Shown here one piece after another: positions 7,197-11,785 of a stretch of 11,785 bases of DNA. Below the pieces are notes generated by a model, which worked only from the letters and a program-made list of their open reading frames with translations, was not told the origin of the DNA and ran no database searches. The stretch covers positions 1 to 11,785 of the forward strand of contig CAILAO010000869.1 of assembly GCA_903832105.1 (NCBI GenBank). Reading direction: 5' to 3'. This DNA comes from an uncultured Pseudomonadota bacterium (GTDB lineage Bacteria; Bdellovibrionota_B; Oligoflexia; Oligoflexales; CAILAO01). The position numbers were made by a program, and so were the translations under genes. The stretch's first letter is position 1; each line of letters opens with the position of its first letter.

Positions 7197-7244
7197 ATTA
7201 GGAATAAAATGGAAGGGTTATGTTAAAAGTAATGTGCTCCTAAT
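7197..7244. repeat. spaced inverted repeat in the aminotransferase-YIDPG gap
   Basis: ATTAGGA (7197-7203) and TCCTAAT (7238-7244) are perfect 7-base inverted copies 34 bases apart, in the 109-bp gap between the aminotransferase stop and the YIDPG start. A further half-site CTAAT is at 7189-7193, and an 8-base palindrome GGTTAACC follows at 7246-7253. The gap has no clear promoter or terminator. The repeats could be operator half-sites, but chance is possible in AT-rich DNA. Confidence 0.3.
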
Positions 7245-7267
7245 AGGTTAACCAAAACTGCACCTTT

Positions 7268-8458
7268 CTAGTTTACGCGAGAGTCGTAACCACACAAACC
7301 CTCTATTGCCACCTCCAGATCAGAAGAAGAAAGATTACAGAAAGAAAGACGGATAAAATCTTTCTGTGCATTTCCAAAAACTTCTCCAGGTAGCCCAAAG
7401 ATTCCCGTATTTTCGAGCAGTTCAAGTGCGGCTTCTTCGGATGACAACTTACTAAAAGGGTGCTTCAGGTATCCAAAAAAGGCACCGCAGCTTGCTAATG
7501 AAAAGCGTTTGAGCTTTTTACATCCATCCTGCATGATCCTCGTCAACTGATCGATCTCTGCTACTTTCTTTTTAACATCATCGCTGCAGCATTGTAGCCC
7601 ATGATAAGCCGCCCGCTGCCCAATATGAGAGGCGCAAATCACCATCGTATCCTGAATCTTCTGGGCCTGCTTGAGCTGAGGTACACCTGAAATCAAATAT
7701 CCAACTCGATAACCAGTCAGGCTATGGCTTTTTGAAAAAGACCCTACAATTGATAGTCCTTGGCCAATGTATTTACCAATTTCGTTAACGTTCAAATGAT
7801 TGGGGTCGAAACAAAGATAGGTCTCATCGAGAAATACTTCAACGTGATGGGAAGAGCACCACCTAACTATAGATAAAACATCTTGAGCAGGGTACTTGGC
7901 ACCAGTCGGATTGTTGGGCGTGATAAGGATGATCGCCTTTGCACGGGTTTTTTCGAGACTTCCGATCACTGCTTCTGGTACGGGCAGAAATCCCTTGCAA
8001 GCTTGTAAAACGTGATACTGAGCCCTTAGACCCAACATTGCTCCGGCCATGTCATAATTAAAATAATGGGGTTCTAAAAGCAAAATTGAATCGCCAATAT
8101 TTAACATGGTCGTTAACGCCGTATACATGGCGTGATTAGCGCCTGCGGTAATCATAATCTCATCCGTTGAAAAATGCTTCCCCAGCGGATGGAACGCGCA
8201 AATTGCGTTTCTCAAATCATGATTTCCTAAAATATCCGTATAAAAGCTCACTGCGCTGCTAGTCGCAACCTCTGATGAAACAAGCTCTCTTATCTTCGGG
8301 AATGTTGGTGAGTTTGGGACGGCCTGGCTCATATCGAAAACTCTGTCTAATTTTTTAAGAATCAAAGTGGCTTTTTCTTTGAACTTTGGAATTGGCGGAT
8401 CTATGACGCCTTTGGTTACCAGAGTATTCATGGCTCGATATATCACGTCCTTATTCAA
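7268..8458 (-). CDS. PLP-dependent aminotransferase, class I/II (fold type I)
   Basis: A 396-residue enzyme of the aspartate-aminotransferase superfamily. The expected PLP residues are present: TAGANHA near 104-110 (phosphate loop), N183 in PNNPTG, D211 in LDETY for the pyridine nitrogen, and Schiff-base lysine K243 in SFSKSHSLTGYRVGY. R370 in DFIRLSF would bind the substrate carboxylate. Length and motifs are complete, so it should be active. The start is taken as TTG at 8458, which forms a 4-base TTGA overlap with the dehydratase stop. An ATG at 8431 would shorten it by 9 residues, and neither start has a strong ribosome-binding site. Sugar aminotransferases beside CapD/PglF-type dehydratases normally belong to the DegT/DnrJ/EryC1 family. 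This one does not, so it may act on an amino acid precursor rather than directly on the sugar nucleotide. Confidence 0.9.
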   Translation of the reverse strand: MNKDVIYRAMNTLVTKGVIDPPIPKFKEKATLILKKLDRVFDMSQAVPNSPTFPKIRELVSSEVATSSAVSFYTDILGNHDLRNAICAFHPLGKHFSTDEIMITAGANHAMYTALTTMLNIGDSILLLEPHYFNYDMAGAMLGLRAQYHVLQACKGFLPVPEAVIGSLEKTRAKAIILITPNNPTGAKYPAQDVLSIVRWCSSHHVEVFLDETYLCFDPNHLNVNEIGKYIGQGLSIVGSFSKSHSLTGYRVGYLISGVPQLKQAQKIQDTMVICASHIGQRAAYHGLQCCSDDVKKKVAEIDQLTRIMQDGCKKLKRFSLASCGAFFGYLKHPFSKLSSEEAALELLENTGIFGLPGEVFGNAQKDFIRLSFCNLSSSDLEVAIEGLCGYDSRVN

Positions 8459-10401
8459 ATAAGCTCATCAAGCGCAATGCGACTCTTTATTGCACTATCA
8501 GAGAGTGCTGTTCCAATTGGTGAAATGACGGCCTTAAGAAGCCTTATGCTCAACTCTTCTTGGCCAAGAGAAGCCTGTTTCAAAATTTCATTAATCGTGC
8601 GAAGCACCATTGCTTCATCAAACCTCTGTGGAATAGCGACGTATATTTCGTCGTGAAGGATGTGCTTTTCTGTATCTTTGATAATAAGTTCTTCGTAGAG
8701 CTTTTCTCCTGGCCTTAGCCCTGTAAATACAATCTCAATATCGCGACCGGGCTCTTTTCCTGCAAGTCTTATGATCTGCTGAGCCATGTCGTATATTTTG
8801 ACTGGCTCTCCCATGTTGAGGACGAAGGTTTCCCCGCCTTTAGACATCGCTGTTGATTGAAGTACAAGTCCTACAGCTTCACTGGTTAGCATAAAATAGC
8901 GTGTAATCTCAGGATGCGTAACTGTCACGGGACCGCCGGATTGAATTTGGTCCAAAAACCTTGGCACGACGCTCCCGGAACTCCCCAGCACATTACCGAA
9001 TCGTACTGCCGAGAAACTGCAGCTTCCGGTATGAAGCGAGTGCATAGACTGAATGAGAAGTTCGCACGCTCTCTTGGTCATGCCCATAATGCTGGTCGGA
9101 TTGACCGCTTTATCTGTGCTGATGAGTAAAAATTTTCTTACACCAAACGTCACAGATGCCTCTGCGACATTCTTCGTGCCAGAAATATTATTTATAATTC
9201 CTTGGATCGGATTAGATTCGATCACAGGAACATGCTTATAGGCGGCGGCATGGAAGACCATTGCTGGCAAAAAGCGGCTAAAAACCTTCTGCACTGTAAG
9301 TTCGTCTGTGACAGATCCTAAAATCGGAAAAATAGGAATCTCAGCACCGTAGCGATCTTGAAGCTCCATATCGATGTGGTACAAGTTAAATTCAGAAGAG
9401 TCTAAAAGCACGAGCTTGTCTGGTTTATGTTGCAATATCTGCCGACAAAGCTCAGATCCTATTGATCCGCCCGCACCAGTTACAAGAATTACTTTTCCTT
9501 CCAGCAAAGAATGAATCTTCTCATGATCGATCGACTTCGGCGACCTCCTCAAAAGGTCTTTGATATCGATCGGTCTTGGTTGAAATAAATTTTGTCCTAA
9601 AGAGTCTGCTAAAGACGGAAGAATTAATGGCTTGATACCAACCGCCTGGCAACGCGCTACAATCTCACGCACAATACGTCCAGGCGCTGAAGGGATCGCG
9701 ATGATGACGGTATGGACGGAATGTAGCTGACAAATGTTCTCCAACTCATCACCAGTACCAAGCACTTTCAGACCATGAATAATGCGATGACGTTTATTAA
9801 TATCATCGTCAATAAAACCCATTGCCTGATACGGAAACTTAGGTGTCATGTCTATATGGCGGGCCAAAAGATCACCGCACTTGCCTGCGCCGTAGATAAT
9901 GCATACTGGCTTTGAGGTCCTTGATAAATTAGCCTGAAAATCATTCCAAGCTCGCCAGGCAAACCGAGTCACTGCGACCGCAAAGGTTGAGAAAAACCAG
10001 AAAATAACCATGATTGATCGCGGCAGCATGGGATCAGGCCGCAGCAGATAGATTCCCATGAGGGAAATAAGCGTACCTAAAAAAGTACACCTCGCTATTA
10101 AAACCGCTGAGTGAAGCGTCGCAAATCTCCAAACGGGCTTATACAACCCCCCCACTAAAAAAACGAAAAAATGAATTATGATTATTAACGGGACAGTTCT
10201 CAACCCGGTCAGCACAAATTCCTTTGGCCAAAGCGAATCTAAACGGATCCAAAACGACGCCCAATAGGATAACGCCACAAGGAAAAGGTCTAGTGACACA
10301 AGAATGCTAAGCCTGAGCCATCTCCAGTAAGGAAGATTATACGGGGGAATCATGCTTAGGAGCGTTTGTTTATAATGTTGATGAGTTTGTCCGATTTTCA
10401 T
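8455..10401 (-). CDS. membrane NDP-sugar 4,6-dehydratase/epimerase (CapD/WbpM/PglF-like)
   Basis: A 648-residue polysaccharide-synthesis enzyme of full family length. About four N-terminal membrane helices (near 30-52, 66-86, 99-119, 127-145) lead into a first Rossmann-like domain (GAGKCG at 171-176). The catalytic extended-SDR domain follows, with TGAGGSIG at 308-315 binding NAD(P). HAAAYKHVP at 384-392 and STDKAVNPTSIMGMTK at 428-443 are family hallmarks. Met439 replaces the usual catalytic Tyr ahead of K443, as in WbpM-type enzymes. GLRPGEKLYEEL near residue 561 closes the domain. The expected reaction is C4 oxidation and loss of water from UDP-GlcNAc or a related sugar nucleotide, giving a 4-keto-6-deoxy sugar at the inner-membrane face. 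The ATG at 10401 has only AAAG about 7 bases upstream. It is the first gene of the - strand block and is translationally coupled to the aminotransferase. Confidence 0.94.
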   Translation of the reverse strand: MKIGQTHQHYKQTLLSMIPPYNLPYWRWLRLSILVSLDLFLVALSYWASFWIRLDSLWPKEFVLTGLRTVPLIIIIHFFVFLVGGLYKPVWRFATLHSAVLIARCTFLGTLISLMGIYLLRPDPMLPRSIMVIFWFFSTFAVAVTRFAWRAWNDFQANLSRTSKPVCIIYGAGKCGDLLARHIDMTPKFPYQAMGFIDDDINKRHRIIHGLKVLGTGDELENICQLHSVHTVIIAIPSAPGRIVREIVARCQAVGIKPLILPSLADSLGQNLFQPRPIDIKDLLRRSPKSIDHEKIHSLLEGKVILVTGAGGSIGSELCRQILQHKPDKLVLLDSSEFNLYHIDMELQDRYGAEIPIFPILGSVTDELTVQKVFSRFLPAMVFHAAAYKHVPVIESNPIQGIINNISGTKNVAEASVTFGVRKFLLISTDKAVNPTSIMGMTKRACELLIQSMHSLHTGSCSFSAVRFGNVLGSSGSVVPRFLDQIQSGGPVTVTHPEITRYFMLTSEAVGLVLQSTAMSKGGETFVLNMGEPVKIYDMAQQIIRLAGKEPGRDIEIVFTGLRPGEKLYEELIIKDTEKHILHDEIYVAIPQRFDEAMVLRTINEILKQASLGQEELSIRLLKAVISPIGTALSDSAIKSRIALDELI

Positions 10402-10786
10402 ACAATCTTTAATAGTTTTAATATGTTGCGCTCTTATCCCTCTTCTGATTATCTATTCCTATAGCAGATAAGGGAGCTTCGCACCACTTTTAAAGATACG
10501 AGATCAAACGACAACTACGGCCAAAAAGATGCGTTTTAATCGCAGGATTTGCTACATAAGATAAGAATTTCTCTATTTTATTGAGTGATTACAAAATTGA
10601 GGCCAAAATCAGCTATTGAGTGGCAATTATTGACGCCATATTTTTCCTCTTTGGCTCACGGAACTTTAATGTTTTGATGTTTAACAGAAGTCGAAGTTAC
10701 GCCAGCATGGCGATGGCTTATTTCCTAAAAAAACAAACCACGCAGAGCATTTATTCGCTTTTTATAGGACGGTTACTGAAACCAAC
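10402..10786. other. 385-bp intergenic region, no convincing gene
   Basis: This stretch separates the polysaccharide genes from the nucleotidyltransferase cassette, both of which read leftward. It should therefore hold the cassette's terminator and the dehydratase promoter. A short hairpin, CGCCA-gca-TGGCG, lies at 10700-10712, and a weaker one, GGTT-actga-AACC, at 10771-10783; neither is followed by a T-run on the - strand. CTTATC (10433-10438) and GATAAG (10467-10472) form a spaced inverted repeat near the dehydratase start. A 56-codon frame from a GTG at 10620 to 10790 has no ribosome-binding site and no recognisable content. No tRNA or mobile-element end is seen. Confidence 0.5.
10458..10466 (-). 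promoter_or_regulatory. candidate extended -10 promoter for the dehydratase operon
   Basis: Read on the - strand, TGC-TATAGG forms an extended -10 element (TGn plus 4 of 6 bases of TATAAT), about 57 bases before the dehydratase ATG. No good -35 box sits 17 bases further upstream. A second -10-like hexamer, GATAAT (5 of 6), lies just downstream at 10448-10453. One of the two may serve the operon, but the evidence is base matching only. Confidence 0.22.
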
Positions 10787-11341
10787 TTAGGCATCGCAAA
10801 CAATCTTCCACTCTGCCGCGAAACCTAATTCATCGACCCATTTCTGCAAGTATTTCATATCAACACTCGTGTGAACTAGAATTCCTTTTATGTCGGAGAT
10901 ATGCTTGCTCGATTGACCTTCCTTGAAATATTTCAATTTCCTTATAATCACATCTTCAGGCGACGCCACAAAAGCGTCGAGGGTCTCGGTGATTGAGACT
11001 TTTCTCTTACGGCCAAATTCCGCTACTGCGTGAAGATCGGTCTTTCGCACTATAAAATCAACTTTCAAGCTAGAGATCACTTCAATAAGATTAAACTGTC
11101 TTCTATTTATAATTTCCTGACCAATGATCTCGCTCGGCGGTAGATAATAATGAGAGCTTGGAAAAATCTGTGTTAACTTTGGGCCTAAATTTGGGGGAAG
11201 TTCAATCACAATGTCTATATCGCGTGTCAGCCTGGGTTCTCCATAAATCATAGAAGCTACCGACCCGACAATCATGTAATCGATCTCGTGTTCTTCGAGA
11301 ACTTTAATGACACGCTGAAAAAAATCCAATAAAGAAATCAT
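10787..11341 (-). CDS. nucleotidyltransferase (AbiEii/DUF6036-like), toxin-antitoxin type
   Basis: A 184-residue protein with the minimal nucleotidyltransferase core. GS at 26-27 lies in VGSVASMIYGEPRLTRDIDIVI, the metal-binding pair D41/D43 follows, and a likely third acid is D95 (LKVDFIV). ASPEDVIIRKLKYFKEGQSSKHISDIKGIL in the C-terminal half is typical of this family. Related nucleotidyltransferases act as toxins that modify tRNA or other acceptors; the acceptor here is unknown. The ATG at 11341 is chosen because it lies 4 bases after the stop of the partner gene and has AGGTAG about 6 bases before it. A TTG at 11365 would extend the protein by 8 residues inside the partner gene. It is the second gene of a two-gene cassette facing the polysaccharide locus. 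Confidence 0.83.
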   Translation of the reverse strand: MISLLDFFQRVIKVLEEHEIDYMIVGSVASMIYGEPRLTRDIDIVIELPPNLGPKLTQIFPSSHYYLPPSEIIGQEIINRRQFNLIEVISSLKVDFIVRKTDLHAVAEFGRKRKVSITETLDAFVASPEDVIIRKLKYFKEGQSSKHISDIKGILVHTSVDMKYLQKWVDELGFAAEWKIVCDA

Positions 11342-11345
11342 TAAA

Positions 11346-11528
11346 CTACCTGCAGCCAGCTTCAATCAATTTTAAGGTCTCTTGATTCAAGGTTTCTTCG
11401 TCTATTGTCGGATTTTTAATTTTGATTTGATGTTTTTTTACTTCGAAAGCGAACTCAAATAAAGCATCCATGATCCTCATGTTTTCTATACTTCTCTTGG
11501 ACTTCTCCTCAATCTTTTTTAAATCCAT
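11346..11528 (-). CDS. small helical partner protein of the nucleotidyltransferase (putative antitoxin)
   Basis: A 60-residue charged protein starting MDLKKIEEKSKRS, with predicted helices and the core MDALFEFAFEVKKHQIKIKNP. Its pattern (FEF-hydrophobic-basic, then NPTIDEE and a C-terminal Leu-rich helix) resembles the short proteins I recall immediately upstream of this nucleotidyltransferase family. That pairing suggests an antitoxin or accessory subunit (inference). The ATG at 11528 is chosen because GGTGGAG lies 8 bases upstream and a promoter ends just before it. The frame stays open to an ATG at 11663, but that extension would run through the promoter and translate the 12-base repeats as PDLTPDLTPDL, so it is rejected. 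The 4-bp gap to the nucleotidyltransferase indicates coupling. Confidence 0.72.
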   Translation of the reverse strand: MDLKKIEEKSKRSIENMRIMDALFEFAFEVKKHQIKIKNPTIDEETLNQETLKLIEAGCR

Positions 11529-11536
11529 TTTTAGAT

Positions 11537-11543
11537 CTCCACC
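11537..11543 (-). promoter_or_regulatory. ribosome-binding site deciding the start of the small partner gene
   Basis: GGTGGAG on the - strand lies 8 bases before the ATG at 11528, and the same stretch extends to GAGGTGGAG. It is the only good ribosome-binding sequence in this frame. It supports the 60-residue product over a 105-residue one. Confidence 0.65.
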
Positions 11544-11553
11544 TCGAAACCAG

Positions 11554-11582
11554 AGTATGCCATGAAATGTTCGGTTTTTCAA
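11554..11582 (-). promoter_or_regulatory. sigma70-like promoter of the nucleotidyltransferase cassette
   Basis: On the - strand TTGAAA (11577-11582, 5 of 6) is separated by exactly 17 bases from CATACT (11554-11559, 4 of 6). Transcription would begin near 11547, just upstream of the ribosome-binding site, giving a leader of about 19 bases. The -35 box lies within the third copy of a 12-base direct repeat. Confidence 0.5.
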
Positions 11583-11613
11583 ATCGGGGGTCAAATCGGG
11601 GGTCAAATCGGGG
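11581..11613. repeat. 12-bp tandem repeat, 2.75 copies, at the cassette promoter
   Basis: AAATCGGGGGTC occurs twice without change (11581-11592, 11593-11604) and is followed by AAATCGGGG (11605-11613). Read on the - strand, each unit contains TTGA, and the copy nearest the gene supplies the -35 box TTGAAA. Copies on one face of the helix at about one-turn spacing just upstream of a toxin-antitoxin-like operon could be operator sites. They could also be a simple slippage repeat. Confidence 0.65.
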
Positions 11614-11710
11614 AACGCCTTACCGATTTCTTTGAGCACGAACCTTACTGCGAGAGACGGCATCCTGCTTCGCGCAAGTTAGTTTGAAGACACCGCGCCG
11701 AAATGAATCA

Positions 11711-11785
11711 CTATTTTCTTAACGCTTTTGGTTCTTTTGTCGTCATGGTTCCATCAGGAAGCTCGTAGTAGATTTTGCCATTTCT
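11711..11785 (-). CDS. C-terminal fragment of an unidentified protein (partial)
   Basis: The - strand frame is open from the window edge to a TAG at 11711-11713, giving 24 residues (starting RNGKIYYELPDGTM and ending KALRK). The mix of charged and aromatic residues and the basic end look like a genuine C-terminus, but no family can be named. It reads in the same direction as the nucleotidyltransferase cassette, with 182 bp between its stop and the start of the small partner gene, so it is probably a separate transcription unit. Confidence 0.4.
   Translation of the reverse strand, partial: RNGKIYYELPDGTMTTKEPKALRK

Noticed and set aside
9292..9560. Loss of the catalytic tyrosine in the dehydratase as a sign of inactivation
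   Set aside because: Met in place of Tyr is normal in the WbpM-like subfamily, and the remaining motifs are intact.
10700..10712. CGCCA-gca-TGGCG hairpin as the terminator of the nucleotidyltransferase cassette
   Set aside because: It is not followed by a T-run on the - strand and lies about 75 bp from the stop.
10620..10790. 56-codon + strand frame from a GTG in the 385-bp intergenic region
   Set aside because: No ribosome-binding site and no family resemblance; it fits chance in AT-rich DNA and overlaps the nucleotidyltransferase stop on the other strand.
11346..11663. 105-residue version of the small partner protein starting at 11663
   Set aside because: The extra 45 residues translate the 12-base repeats and the promoter, whereas the ATG at 11528 has a strong ribosome-binding site and gives a compact helical protein.

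Overview
This window looks like one end of a surface-polysaccharide (O-antigen or capsule type) gene cluster in a Gram-negative bacterium, with a small nucleotidyltransferase cassette on its right flank. Base composition is AT-rich (roughly 40-44% G+C by eye). The genes are tightly packed and several overlap. No gene is diagnostic of a genus. A proteobacterial or related Gram-negative host is the best guess, from the CapD/WbpM-type dehydratase, the PglC-type initiating transferase and the inner-membrane sulfatase-like enzyme.

Left block, + strand (169-3481): a class I SAM methyltransferase, the two halves of a split transketolase, and a monotopic polyprenyl-phosphate sugar-1-phosphate transferase. 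Spacings are 6 bp, a 1-base TGATG overlap and 20 bp, so this is very probably one operon. A short C-terminal tail of another + strand gene may occupy bases 1-54.

Middle block, - strand (10401 down to 3483): a membrane CapD/WbpM-like NDP-sugar 4,6-dehydratase, a PLP aminotransferase (4-bp overlap), a small two-helix YIDPG membrane protein, a kinase-like/methyltransferase two-domain protein, and a five-TM sulfatase-superfamily protein (13-bp overlap). The two blocks converge with a single base between their stop codons.

Working model (inference): the dehydratase makes a 4-keto-6-deoxy sugar nucleotide, which the aminotransferase and perhaps the split transketolase modify. The initiating transferase loads a sugar phosphate onto the lipid carrier. 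The YIDPG protein, the kinase-like/methyltransferase protein and the periplasmic sulfatase-like enzyme form a candidate module that decorates or caps the glycan. No glycosyltransferase, flippase or polymerase is present, so the cluster must continue outside the window, probably to the left.

Right flank, - strand (11528 down to 10787): a 60-residue helical protein followed 4 bp later by an AbiEii/DUF6036-like nucleotidyltransferase. The arrangement resembles a toxin-antitoxin cassette. A good sigma70-like promoter precedes it, and its -35 box is embedded in the last of three 12-bp direct repeats. A 385-bp gene-free stretch separates this cassette from the polysaccharide genes. The window ends inside a further - strand gene, of which only 24 C-terminal residues are seen. 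No tRNA, rRNA, CRISPR array or insertion sequence was found.
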